Shown here: positions 35,840 through 45,319 of the stretch, in pieces
How positions within the stretch are numbered: the stretch's first letter is position 1
Layout: every line of letters begins with the position of its first letter
Assembly (NCBI GenBank): GCA_964398785.1
Contig: CAYNNQ010000014.1
Coordinates: forward strand, 1 to 56,230
Direction: 5' to 3'
DNA length: 56,230 nucleotides
From: CAYNNQ01 sp964398785
GTDB taxonomy: Bacteria; Desulfobacterota; Desulfovibrionia; Desulfovibrionales; Desulfonatronovibrionaceae
Notes under the pieces: model-generated
Told to the model about the DNA's origin: nothing
What the model saw: only the letters and a program-made list of their open reading frames with translations
Databases searched by the model: none
Position numbers and translations under genes: made by a program

Positions 35840-36018
35840 GAGTTTTTGAAGATCAAACGCGTGGCCACTTCATCCGCCTTTTCCGCGAGGTCCATCAATC
35901 GTTCCAGGTAATCCAGCATTTCCAGTCTTCTCTGTTCTTCCGAATATTCAAAATCTTCTTCCAGTTTGCCGGAATTGAGGTAATCTTCCAAATCAGCAAG
36001 AAACTTATCATTAAGCAT
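35800..36018 (-). CDS. Small acidic protein of unknown function
   Basis: A 72-residue, strongly acidic, all-helical protein (LADLEDYLNSGKLEEDFEYS, then LEMLDYLERLMDLAEKADEVA) without Cys, signal peptide or membrane segment. The ATG at 36018 is preceded by GAGGAGGA, which supports it as a real gene and decides the start. It overlaps the rsmG 3' end by 40 bases in convergent orientation. I do not recognise the family. Confidence 0.6.
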   Translation of the reverse strand: MLNDKFLADLEDYLNSGKLEEDFEYSEEQRRLEMLDYLERLMDLAEKADEVATRLIFKNSQLGEMFGTSEDK

Positions 36019-36205
36019 TTCGTCCTCCTCCTCGGCGGCTACTGCCATACCCCCTGCATACGGTCAACCGAAGCCTCTGGTCCACCCTGGGACATACAGC
36101 CACAGTAAACTGCCGCCACAACGCTTACAGGCAGGAAATGCCCAACTAAAGAGGAATAAAATACTTGACTACAAAAAACCAATAAACTAACAAGTTTTTC
36201 TTACC

Positions 36206-36292
36206 GCCGGGGTGGTGGAATTGGTAGACGCAGTGGACTCAAAATCCACCGGGCTTCGGTCCGTGCGGGTTCGAATCCCGCCCCCGGCACCA
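36206..36292 (+). tRNA. tRNA-Leu (CAA)
   Basis: A class II tRNA with acceptor GCCGGGG/CCCCGGC, anticodon stem GTGGA/TCCAC enclosing CTCAAAA (anticodon CAA), long variable arm CGGGCTTCGGTCCG, T-arm GGTTCGAATCC and encoded CCA. It marks the boundary between the chromosome-like part and the defence locus. Confidence 0.97.
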
Positions 36293-36302
36293 TGGAAAAT
36301 CA

Positions 36303-36350
36303 GGGGGTTGCAGAAAATAAACAATTTTTATCAACCCCCATTCTTTTTAT
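36303..36350 (+). terminator. Probable terminator of tRNA-Leu
   Basis: gggggttg (36303-36310) pairs with caaccccc (36332-36339) around a 21-base A/T-rich loop, followed by attctttttatttt. The gap 36293-36539 shows nothing else. Confidence 0.6.
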
Positions 36351-36539
36351 TTTACTTCAATTTGTCCCTAAATCGTCTCACGCGCTTTTCGTGTTCATGC
36401 TTCACTGATTGTGATAAAAAAAAATAACTACCCTCAGCGCATTCTTCCTCCTTGGCGTTTTATCTAGTGCTAACATTCCAAGGGATTATTCCAATTCACG
36501 GTGAACCAAGACAAATCAAGTTTAGCAATTCGTAATATT

Positions 36540-38681
36540 TTAAATCGATCCCTTCTCCAAAAACACACTTTTCTGACCAAAGCTGGTAACCACCACCTCT
36601 TTTTTCGCCCTTGTTGCAGCTACATAGAAAAGTGCTCGTTCCCTGAGTTCTCTATCCTCACGTTCAGCATCGTCATCCGTGGTTTCCAGAGCAATGCGCA
36701 GGGGCATGTCTCCTTCCTTGGCTCCGGCAATAATAATTGTTTCGAACTCCAATCCTTTAACCCGATGCATGGTGGCCAACCGAATACCATGGGCGTTTCT
36801 ATCTTCCGCGGCACTTGTCTTAATCGGATAAACAGCTACCCCTTTTTGCTGAAGGGCCTGGGCATATTGATTCAGCCTGGAATGTGTTCTGGCCACCAAA
36901 CAAGTGGTGGACAAGTCCCCAAGCTGTTCTTTTTCCCTGGCCAGATCGGCCAGAAACTGACACTCGTGATCGAATGAATCAAAGTTCTTGATCAAGGGTT
37001 CTTTCCCCCGCAACAGGGAGGTAGTCCCTTTCTCGTTATCCTGGCCTTCGTCCAAATCGTCTATGGAGACACCTTCCAAAACGCCTGTAGCCCAACGTCT
37101 GGTCTCTTCTGTAGTACGGTAATTCACCCGCAGTTTGCGACTGCGACCCACAATCTTTATCCCGCAGCGACCCAAAACCACTTTGTGGCGATAAATGCGC
37201 TGGTGTCCGTCACCAACTATGAACAGGTCATTGGCTCTTTCCGGAACCACCTGCCGCAAAAGTTTAAAGGCCTGAACTCCCATGTCCTGAGCTTCATCAA
37301 CCACAATTGAGGAGTAAGGGAGGCTTATATTTTGAGATTGCAGTATATTACGGGCGTCGCGCATGGCATCGTCCGGCTCGCGCCAGCCATGTTTATTCAG
37401 TTGAAGGCGATACTCCTCAAATACCGGCCAAATTGCCTTCCGCGTCTTACGATTCAGAGGCACACCACGCCCTTTGCGAGACGCCTGACAGTAGTCAGCA
37501 AAAGTATTCACTTCCTGAGGCTGAAGAACATTCTCCCATTCTTCACGATAGAATGAAAGCGGAAAGGCTGGATCATCCGGAGCTGTGGCCATGGCCAACT
37601 TCCAGAGTGGGTCTGTCTGATCGGAGTAGACTATGGAGGAGGAGTATCCATGACTTTTGAGAAAATCCGAAACCCATTTGTCCAAATTAACCACCTCGAT
37701 GCGCTTCAGCTCTTCACTACTACAAATGGAATGCAAATTTTCGTAGATGTCGGCAGCCAGATTTTTGGTAAAAGTGGTGAAAAGGATATGCTCCTTGTCT
37801 TCAGCAAAGGAATTACGGGCCAGCCACTTGGCCCTGTGCATGGCAGCCACGGTCTTCCCGGTTCCGGCTTCGCCCAGGACCCGAACTGGTCCGTTCCAGG
37901 ACCGCTCCACCAGTTTACGCTGAGTGGGATGCAAAAAAACCCGCCATTTTTCCAATGGGGCCTGAAGCATGGCCTGGAGTTCTAAATCATCCGTGACCAC
38001 ATGAAAACGCTGCTGGGAATCAACATTTTGTAGAGCGGAGCGAACATCGCTTGTATCCACCTCTTTACTGGCATCACTCTTGTCCATCTCCTGAAATACG
38101 TATTCCACGGAAAAGCCTTCAGCCAAAAAGAAAAGAGCCTCATATGCCTCTTGTGGCAATAGATCCAGCATGGCGTCCAAATCCTCTTGTCTGACTATTA
38201 CTCTCACTCTGGACAGCAATTCCTGTGGAATACCCAGCTTAAGCAAATGTCGATCCCGAACATGATCAAATAATCCCGGGAGTTCCGCAGGCTGATCCAC
38301 ATTTCCCTGTTCTCCAGACTTTTCGGGTTCAGCCTGCACAGCTTCATAGACTTGCAAGCTGCCCGTATCCGGATGAACAGAGCATTTTTTTCTCCTGGCC
38401 CAGGCATAGGCCCGGTCATGGTGATCCACCCATAGCAGGACATAGACGTTGTCCTCCTCTGGTTTGAGCACTATACCTCGATATGTGTCGTCGATGCGCA
38501 CAGAACGAAAGCCTGGATTGCCAGCGTCCCGAATTTTCTCGTAATTTATCCCGGGCATGGTTGGATCCTGGTGAAATTTGGACAAAAAATTGGTGATCCG
38601 GTTCTGCACTTTTTGGGGCAACTTGGAATATGCGTTAAAAAAATCGCTGGATATAGCTACTGTTGTCTGCTGTAGACTCAT
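36540..38681 (-). CDS. UvrD/REP-like SF1 helicase with N-terminal RelE/YafQ-like domain
   Basis: A 713-residue protein. Residues 1-98 resemble RelE/YafQ-type toxins (FFNAYSKLPQKVQNRITNF, FRSVRIDDTYRGIVLKP, VLLWVDHHDRAYAWARRKK). After a linker, an SF1 helicase begins: Walker A LGEAGTGKTVAAMHRA (about 269-284), Walker B VVDEAQDMG, LRVNYRTTEE, motif V-like TMHRVKGLEFETIII and VI-like FYVAATRAKKEVVV. It is a putative 3'-5' DNA translocase; whether the toxin-like part still cuts mRNA is unknown. AAAGGAGG precedes the ATG. It is the last gene of the defence locus, 56 bases behind the giant helicase, and nearest the tRNA-Leu boundary. Confidence 0.87.
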   Translation of the reverse strand: MSLQQTTVAISSDFFNAYSKLPQKVQNRITNFLSKFHQDPTMPGINYEKIRDAGNPGFRSVRIDDTYRGIVLKPEEDNVYVLLWVDHHDRAYAWARRKKCSVHPDTGSLQVYEAVQAEPEKSGEQGNVDQPAELPGLFDHVRDRHLLKLGIPQELLSRVRVIVRQEDLDAMLDLLPQEAYEALFFLAEGFSVEYVFQEMDKSDASKEVDTSDVRSALQNVDSQQRFHVVTDDLELQAMLQAPLEKWRVFLHPTQRKLVERSWNGPVRVLGEAGTGKTVAAMHRAKWLARNSFAEDKEHILFTTFTKNLAADIYENLHSICSSEELKRIEVVNLDKWVSDFLKSHGYSSSIVYSDQTDPLWKLAMATAPDDPAFPLSFYREEWENVLQPQEVNTFADYCQASRKGRGVPLNRKTRKAIWPVFEEYRLQLNKHGWREPDDAMRDARNILQSQNISLPYSSIVVDEAQDMGVQAFKLLRQVVPERANDLFIVGDGHQRIYRHKVVLGRCGIKIVGRSRKLRVNYRTTEETRRWATGVLEGVSIDDLDEGQDNEKGTTSLLRGKEPLIKNFDSFDHECQFLADLAREKEQLGDLSTTCLVARTHSRLNQYAQALQQKGVAVYPIKTSAAEDRNAHGIRLATMHRVKGLEFETIIIAGAKEGDMPLRIALETTDDDAEREDRELRERALFYVAATRAKKEVVVTSFGQKSVFLEKGSI

Positions 38682-38737
38682 TAAAGCCTCCTTTTATGAA
38701 TAGCGAATAAGATTTTCCGCATCCGAAAATCATAAAG

Positions 38738-41700
38738 TCACATTTGACCGCTACCGCCGAAAATCCTTATTTCCCATCCATCGTTTTCAATACCTTGCAC
38801 TTCTTCCTCTTGACCCGGCCAGATATAGACGATTTTATCCTCCGGCCAAGCCAGTTCAGCAGTAGCAACCACTCTTTGTTTAACCTTTATATCATATCCT
38901 ACCTCTGGAGGCGGACATCCTTCCCTGCGCCTCGCATCCAAAAAATCATGCACCTGGGGATCGACCAAATCAAAAGCCTCCTGCCAACTCTGATCGTTTC
39001 CCGGAAGAGGATAAGTTCCTTGTACCTCGCTCTCGTCTGAAAAAGCCGGTTCAAGGTCAGCATAAATTCCCTGCCGCATCCCTTCTAGGGTGATAAATAT
39101 CGTATAAGGCAAAAATTGAAAAATATTGAACAGCCGCAAAAAATTAATCCAGCCGCGCTCAAACCAGGATTGATCCTGGGCCTCGCTTTGATCATCCAAG
39201 CAGCAAACTACACGGACAGCCCGAGGATCTGATGTCTGCAAGGCCTTTTTCCGGGCGAAAACAAAAAGTTGAATCGGGCCTGACTCCAGATTCCCGATCA
39301 AGCCGTTATCCAACTCCGCCCGTATTTCCTGAACAACCGAATCCGGCGCAACCTCGGTTAGAAGCTCCATCCACGCTTTTCGTATTTCCGGGTCCCTGGA
39401 ACCGGACAGATCCAGCAAGCTCACAGCTTGGGCCAAAGCATACTTTTGCATATCCTTGGGTTTGGGAGTGGTCAAATACTGAGCCAGCAAGGTGAAGCTG
39501 TCCCTGGTGTGCAACTCCCTGCAACCTTCCAGTCCCAGCTTGGAAAGTAGCTGAACAAACTGCTTTCGACCCATACGGCTGTCTTTAGGATGTAGTAGGT
39601 CGGCTACCCTTTCCTGCTTGCCTTTGACTTGGGCATGAACATCTTTCCAGCCCAAACTCCAAACCAAAAACCGCCCGCTGAGGATCAAAGCCATACGCTG
39701 GGCCATATCTCGCCCCATGCGGGTCCTATGAAAAGAAAGACCGTCGGTAAAAACGGCCACGGGCTTTCCTTCCTGACTGCTTCTTGCCGGCCAAATGACG
39801 AAATCAGCCCTGCTGGGAACTATTACCCCGTCGGCTGTTCCCAATTCCACTTGCGGCTCCACCTCATAGGCCTGTTCCCCAATGTGCAGGAAATTTCCCG
39901 GCTTGGCTCGAATGACCTCCTTGCGCAGATCCACTGTCCAGTCCTGACGCTTAAGACGCCGTATGCCCTCCAAAAAAAGAGCTTCCAGTTCACTTTCGCC
40001 CAGACCGTCCACCCGTATATTCTGCAGATTGGGAACCTGACGCAGGGTATTTTTGGAAGCCAGGATCGAGGAAAGCATATTAATGCCCGTCAACCTGGAG
40101 GTAGTGGGCATGGAATAGCTGTTACGGTAAGCCAGAAGGCAATTGTAGCAGCCGTCCTTTTCCGGATCGTGCTGACATGAACACTTGTTCAGGGTCTCCA
40201 ATGCCTTATCCAGGACATTAAACATACTCTCGGAGCGCATAAGTTGCTTCAAGAACCCGGTCCCCCCGGGTACGGTATCAAACAGAACCAGATACTGTTT
40301 ACGCAAGGAGGAATCAGGTACAGGTTCCTGACTGACCGTGGTTTGCAAATGATCTATGGCGTAAGCAGACCCCCCGAAGTGATGACGCAGTCCCAGTTGC
40401 AGGGCGGCTACAAAAGAGTCCAGCCTTTGCCTGGAGGCCTCATATCCGCTTACCGGGAGCAGGATCTTGATCGCTTCCGAGGTGAACTCCCGATACAAAA
40501 ACACACTGCGCACGAAGTTGGCGTCGCTCTCCTTGTCTTTAGCCGGACAGCCATAGGCGTGATCAATTGTCCCGTTTTGCTTCTGCACCTTACCGCAGTG
40601 CCGACAAAGCACAAATCCCGGCCGTTCCACCTCTTCTCCGGCTACCCGCAAAGGATGTCCATTCTGACCCATGGGACCAAAATTGATATCCCGGAAGGTG
40701 GCCTTGGAGATAAATTCAAACCCAAAAGGGCACTCCGGATCATCAATCTGATAGGCATCCTTAACGCTATCCGGCTGCACATCCACAAGGAGCTGGGTAG
40801 TATAAAAAGTGGGTTCCCGCTCGTCAGCGTCATCAGTGATCCGGCTGGCCCAGTCCGGAGCCTTGGCCATGACCTGGTGCAGACGGACAAGATCCTGTTT
40901 GCGGCCCTGATCAATCCAAAGGGAACTGCCGCAACGAGGGCAAACCGAATGCTCCTTGGCCGTGGCTTCCGGTTCCGAGTGTGGACAATTGGCACACAGC
41001 CGCCAGGGCTCAACACTGCTCTGTTTCAGATCAATGCGATCCACTTGAACCCGCCGTCCTTCAGCGTAAAAGCGGTTGCCCGGAGCCAGCTCACGTAGTC
41101 CACTCGCGGCCGGACGCTCGTATTCAAAACTGAACGTCTCGAAAGCGTTTTGTCCTTTTTGCTGGGTAGTCCTTTTACGATAGATGATGGACTTTAGCTG
41201 AATGCCCTGCTCGGGGAATGCATAGTTAGGAAGCAGCCCCTCGTCGGTCAAAAAATTGTAGGTGTCCTTGGCGTTGATACTCCGGATCAGGGCCATGAGC
41301 CCGGAGCGTTCCTGGCGCAACTCCTCCATCTCCTGCTCAAAATTTTTGTCCTTGGCTGGACTTTTTTCCCGCCTCTTTATCTCCCGGTAAAGTCGATCCA
41401 CCTGGGTTTTGAGACTTTTTCGCTCCCGTAAAAGATCATAAAGACGAACCAGAATCCGATAGGTAAGCCCGGGGCTGTCCTGGCTGTCACCCCATATAAA
41501 TTTTTCCAGGTGATTTATAGAGTCTTGACTCAGCTCCTTGGCAAACAGGGAACAAAAGCCTTGAAAGAGCCGGTCTTGATGCTGCTGCACATAGTAAATA
41601 TAGTTGTGAGGAAAGACCGAGGAGTCATCCCTTTGAAAGGTATCCAAAACCGTGCCCAGACGGCCGGGTACAGGTTCGAACTGAGACGTGGTCTGTATCC

Positions 41701-44700
41701 AGCGATCCAGGCAAAAGGCCGTGTACTGTCGCTCCAAAACGGCCGAGGCGTCCAGAAACACGCCGGGGGGAAGAATCTGTCCGGAAATCATCTCCAAGGG
41801 ATTGGCGAAGAAGTATAGGTCATGCGCCCGCCCCGCAGCCACGGTTAAATTCAGGCCATTGCCATTCTTGCGACCGCTGCGGCCGACTCGCTGGATATAG
41901 TTGGCTTGAGTGGGAGGAACAGAGCATTGCAATGTGGTGGACAAATCTCCAATGTCAATGCCCATCTCCAGAGTAGGTGTACTGGACAGAAGATTCGGAT
42001 ACCAGGGCTTTCGCATCTCTTCCGAAGCCTTGAACTTACGTTCAAGTTCTTCCCGGGTTTCCCGATCCAAAAGACCGGTGTGCTCCTTGGTTACCAGCCG
42101 TGCGATCTTGCCGAAACTATAAAGGCGGCCATAATAGTCCTTTTCTTGACCGGCCATGTCGTACGCGCCTTTGCAACCTCGCCGCAGGCAGGACATGCCT
42201 TGCAAAATATCCCGGTTGGACGCGGTCCCGGAAATACTATGCCCGCAATGCGAGCACTGACATTGTAAAACATCATTGGAAACAAGCATGTTCCCCGGCT
42301 CCAGGCCGTAAATATGATTCCGGTCCTGAAATTGATCCCGGACCAGGCCGTGATCCTGCAGGCAGGAAAAAGCCAGTCCGTAGAAACGTTGTGCAAGCAC
42401 TGGCTGGCGCATGGCCAGACTGGGAAAATGACGATAGGCCCAGCATTCAAACCAGGAAGACCTGCTTCCGCTGCGGGTGAGTTGAGGAAAACGATCATTG
42501 CCTGCTCTGGTGGTTACAAATCCCGGAGTTCTGGTTTTTGGTCCGAAGTTGGGCATCCATGGTCTGTGCCGTTGGCTCAGCAGGTATTCTTTTCCCCAAT
42601 GACGTATATAACTATCCAGATCCGGATCAAAAATGCCGCCCATGGATTTCATCTGGATAATAAGTCCCAACAGGAAGGCGGACAGCCCGTCCATATCGTC
42701 GGTGCGCAGCTCTTCCATCTCATTGGGCAGCATTTCTCCCAACTGCTCCGCCGCCTGGCCAAGTTTCCGGGAATCAGGACCTATAGCTGAAGCCCCGGAT
42801 TTCTCCAGGGTACGCCCGATACGGCTGCTGAATCCGTATTCGGAAACGATTTCAAAACGCAGACGCCGGGCGATAAGATTATTCAGGTCCGATTTGGCGG
42901 GCAGATAATCCTGCCTTTCCAGATGCTCAGCATCCGGATGCCAGGTCAGGTTGGGTGGTAAAAAGGTAGTGGCAAAAGTCTCCCGATCCATATGCTTTTC
43001 CCAGTATCCGGGCATATCCGAGGCCACTTGTTCCAGACTGTGGCCTTCGGCCTTATTTTGCACATATTGCTGCAGAGCGGCGCGAAAAGTGAACCGATAG
43101 GTCCTGGCCCCGAAGAATCCGGCCCTATGGGCGGCATCCTGGACATTGTCCGAGAAAGTAATGCATTTGGGATCCCGATTATATCCGGAAGCCATTAATT
43201 GACCGATCATCACACTTGTCAGGCTGGCCGCGCGGGAACCGAGCAAGGTCAGGCTATTGTGCGCCCCGCAGGAGGGACAGTGCTTACTTTGGGCCTCCGG
43301 AACCAGGACCGGAATGAGTCCATCCTGGCCGCAAGCAGGACATTTTGCATTAGGATTCCGAGCCAAATTCAGACAATGCGGACAAAGTCCCATACGGTAG
43401 CCTGGAAAATCGGAGGATTGACCGTCTCCATCAGGGAACATGGAAGTCAAACGCTGAGAAGGCTTTTTATTGAAAAAATCTACATAAATCTCTTTCAAAT
43501 CCGTCTGCATACTGCTCCCGTTAAGGGGCAGACGCCCAATCCATCCGGTCTGCCCGCATTCCCGGCAATGCAGCAAGGGCAGATGGTATTTACGCTGCTC
43601 TTCGGTTAGATCATCTGCAAAGCGGAGTTCAGGAGATTCCTGCACAGAACAAACCATGCGTCGCATTTCCCGGTACCACTGCTGAACTCGGACATAAATA
43701 AAGGGCTGGATTCGTCCCTCTTCCTCGGTCTTGGCCTCGGAAATACAGCTCAGCAAGCTGTTCAGAAGCAATCGCGTATATTCCGGGCCCCCATTTTTCA
43801 ACTGCGATGAAGTTTCAGCCAGCTTACCGAGGACTTCCTGCTCCCTGCGCACCTGACCGTCAGTGATCCGCAACAGATTATGGACCAGGACATGGCCCTT
43901 CAAGGCCTGTCCCAGCTGCACGCGCCAGGATGGACCATCGGACTCGGGATTGACTTCCAAGCCGGTCCAAAAACGGATCTGGTGGGTCAGAAAATCTATG
44001 GCAGTGTCATAGGCATCCGGGGACAGGCCCTGGCTGGAATCCGGTATTTCCATATGCTTGATAAGCTGCCCCCGCAGGAAGTCTTCAGCGCTCTGGCGGT
44101 ACTCATTGATTACTGCTTTACGATCAAAAGGCTCCCCGAAAACCTGCTGGGCATAGTCTGTCAGGCGATCCGCGGATTTCGCGTCCCCGAGGGTGGCCGA
44201 AGTGCCTATGGGGCAAAGATATTGCTCCGGGGTACCCAGTCTGGCCTTGAGTCGGCGCAGCAGACAAGCCAGGTCAGTTCCCTGCGCCCCGTCAAAGGTA
44301 TGCAACTCATCCACAACCACAAACCGAAGTGTTTCCGGAGCGTTTTGAGCCCAAAGCTGAGCGTCTCTGGCCCGGACCAGGAGATAGTCCAGCATCTTGT
44401 AATTGGTGAGCAGAATATCCGGAGGACTCTGGCGCAGGATGTCCTTATCCGTGATTATGGAATCCGCGGTCATGCTGGAACAGGCTTCCGCTGTCTGCTG
44501 CCCGACAAACAGCCCGGCCGTAACCCTGGAGTGCAGGCTGGGGTTATGCCATATGGTTTCAGCCAAACGCCCGGCCTGGTCATAGGCCAGGGCATTCATG
44601 GGATAAATGAGAATGGCCTTGATGCCGGGCTGGTCAGAGGTGCGGCAGTGTTCCAGGATGGGCAGGGTGAAGCATTCCGTCTTGCCCGAACCGGTGCCCG

Positions 44701-44986
44701 AGGCAATCAAGGTGGGCTGGGGGTTCTCGCCGGATAGACGGGCAAAGGCCAGCTCCTGGTGCTGATACGGAGTAAAACCCAAGGGGATCTCCGGAAAAAA
44801 CTCCCGGCTTTGTCCCTTTTGAAAAGGAAGCTGCAAAGAAATATACGGGCCCCTGCTTAAATTACCCTCCTGGTTCAGGAACCGGTCCAGCATACCGTGG
44901 AAAAAAGGATTGGTGGAATGGAACGTAGTAAAAAGAAAATCCTTCAGACCCTGATGTATCTGTCGATCAAGTATTGAGGGAATCAT
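38738..44986 (-). CDS. Giant DEAD/DEAH-type DUF1998 helicase (DruE-like)
   Basis: A 2082-residue SF2 helicase. Walker A is ASGTGSGKTECFTLP (about 95-109), the DExH box VVDELHTFDGAQGTDLACLL, motif III TSATLGD, and the C-terminal helicase half carries STPTLEMGIDIGDL and YIQRVGRSGRKNG. Several Cys clusters (LHCRECGQTG, CPACGQDG, HCPSCGAH, CSHCGH) suggest zinc sites. A DUF1998 part ends with CQHDPEKDGCYNCLLAYRN. Behind it lies a Vsr/PD-(D/E)XK-like stretch (PSRADFVIWP, PVAVFTDGLSFH), then a tail. Residues 2000-2082 are shared with the HNH protein of this locus. Length and architecture fit DruE of Druantia and other DUF1998 defence helicases. It is GC-richer than the SNF2-to-ZorA block. Helicase class certain; exact system name inferred. 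Confidence 0.88.
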   Translation of the reverse strand: MIPSILDRQIHQGLKDFLFTTFHSTNPFFHGMLDRFLNQEGNLSRGPYISLQLPFQKGQSREFFPEIPLGFTPYQHQELAFARLSGENPQPTLIASGTGSGKTECFTLPILEHCRTSDQPGIKAILIYPMNALAYDQAGRLAETIWHNPSLHSRVTAGLFVGQQTAEACSSMTADSIITDKDILRQSPPDILLTNYKMLDYLLVRARDAQLWAQNAPETLRFVVVDELHTFDGAQGTDLACLLRRLKARLGTPEQYLCPIGTSATLGDAKSADRLTDYAQQVFGEPFDRKAVINEYRQSAEDFLRGQLIKHMEIPDSSQGLSPDAYDTAIDFLTHQIRFWTGLEVNPESDGPSWRVQLGQALKGHVLVHNLLRITDGQVRREQEVLGKLAETSSQLKNGGPEYTRLLLNSLLSCISEAKTEEEGRIQPFIYVRVQQWYREMRRMVCSVQESPELRFADDLTEEQRKYHLPLLHCRECGQTGWIGRLPLNGSSMQTDLKEIYVDFFNKKPSQRLTSMFPDGDGQSSDFPGYRMGLCPHCLNLARNPNAKCPACGQDGLIPVLVPEAQSKHCPSCGAHNSLTLLGSRAASLTSVMIGQLMASGYNRDPKCITFSDNVQDAAHRAGFFGARTYRFTFRAALQQYVQNKAEGHSLEQVASDMPGYWEKHMDRETFATTFLPPNLTWHPDAEHLERQDYLPAKSDLNNLIARRLRFEIVSEYGFSSRIGRTLEKSGASAIGPDSRKLGQAAEQLGEMLPNEMEELRTDDMDGLSAFLLGLIIQMKSMGGIFDPDLDSYIRHWGKEYLLSQRHRPWMPNFGPKTRTPGFVTTRAGNDRFPQLTRSGSRSSWFECWAYRHFPSLAMRQPVLAQRFYGLAFSCLQDHGLVRDQFQDRNHIYGLEPGNMLVSNDVLQCQCSHCGHSISGTASNRDILQGMSCLRRGCKGAYDMAGQEKDYYGRLYSFGKIARLVTKEHTGLLDRETREELERKFKASEEMRKPWYPNLLSSTPTLEMGIDIGDLSTTLQCSVPPTQANYIQRVGRSGRKNGNGLNLTVAAGRAHDLYFFANPLEMISGQILPPGVFLDASAVLERQYTAFCLDRWIQTTSQFEPVPGRLGTVLDTFQRDDSSVFPHNYIYYVQQHQDRLFQGFCSLFAKELSQDSINHLEKFIWGDSQDSPGLTYRILVRLYDLLRERKSLKTQVDRLYREIKRREKSPAKDKNFEQEMEELRQERSGLMALIRSINAKDTYNFLTDEGLLPNYAFPEQGIQLKSIIYRKRTTQQKGQNAFETFSFEYERPAASGLRELAPGNRFYAEGRRVQVDRIDLKQSSVEPWRLCANCPHSEPEATAKEHSVCPRCGSSLWIDQGRKQDLVRLHQVMAKAPDWASRITDDADEREPTFYTTQLLVDVQPDSVKDAYQIDDPECPFGFEFISKATFRDINFGPMGQNGHPLRVAGEEVERPGFVLCRHCGKVQKQNGTIDHAYGCPAKDKESDANFVRSVFLYREFTSEAIKILLPVSGYEASRQRLDSFVAALQLGLRHHFGGSAYAIDHLQTTVSQEPVPDSSLRKQYLVLFDTVPGGTGFLKQLMRSESMFNVLDKALETLNKCSCQHDPEKDGCYNCLLAYRNSYSMPTTSRLTGINMLSSILASKNTLRQVPNLQNIRVDGLGESELEALFLEGIRRLKRQDWTVDLRKEVIRAKPGNFLHIGEQAYEVEPQVELGTADGVIVPSRADFVIWPARSSQEGKPVAVFTDGLSFHRTRMGRDMAQRMALILSGRFLVWSLGWKDVHAQVKGKQERVADLLHPKDSRMGRKQFVQLLSKLGLEGCRELHTRDSFTLLAQYLTTPKPKDMQKYALAQAVSLLDLSGSRDPEIRKAWMELLTEVAPDSVVQEIRAELDNGLIGNLESGPIQLFVFARKKALQTSDPRAVRVVCCLDDQSEAQDQSWFERGWINFLRLFNIFQFLPYTIFITLEGMRQGIYADLEPAFSDESEVQGTYPLPGNDQSWQEAFDLVDPQVHDFLDARRREGCPPPEVGYDIKVKQRVVATAELAWPEDKIVYIWPGQEEEVQGIENDGWEIRIFGGSGQM

Positions 44987-45011
44987 TATCTATTCATTTC
45001 CGATTTCTGGC

Positions 45012-45149
45012 TCATGGCTTGTGACTTCGCTCCTTATATCCATTCTTCCAGGACTCCAGCTGATTCTTGGAAAATTCCTTATTACGAAGGTCGTTCAAAA
45101 ATCCAAAGGGCAAGATAAAAAAGATCAAGGGTATAGTGCACTTGTCCAT
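45012..45149 (-). CDS. Possible small ORF in the gap between the two large modules
   Basis: A 45-codon frame that starts MDKCTIPLIFFILPFGFLN and ends in a charged tail (KNGYKERSHKP). AAGG lies eight bases before the ATG. It has one short hydrophobic stretch. It sits in the 330-base gap between the actin-fold gene and the giant helicase gene, otherwise empty. It may be a small membrane-associated peptide, a remnant of a longer gene, or chance. No family recognised. Confidence 0.25.
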   Translation of the reverse strand: MDKCTIPLIFFILPFGFLNDLRNKEFSKNQLESWKNGYKERSHKP

Positions 45150-45319
45150 ATCTAAGACCTTGAATTTATTATAAAAACGTAGCAGCTGGGAAATTTTAAA
45201 CGGTCTACTATACGGATCTGCAGTCCTTCCAGCTCCTGACTGCAGACATTTGAAGTGTTGCTTATCTGGTAGAAATGATCGTCAAGGGTCATACATCCAG
45301 CACTTGATACGGTCTGGAC

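Noticed and set aside
36206..36350. Search for an attachment-site duplicate of the tRNA-Leu 3' end
   Set aside because: No second copy of the T-arm/acceptor sequence and no integrase gene was seen within the window; the distal end lies outside.
40244..41098. A 284-codon plus-strand frame inside the giant helicase gene
   Set aside because: It is a shadow of the GC-rich minus-strand helicase, has no SD and no recognisable domain; the minus frame carries clear helicase motifs.
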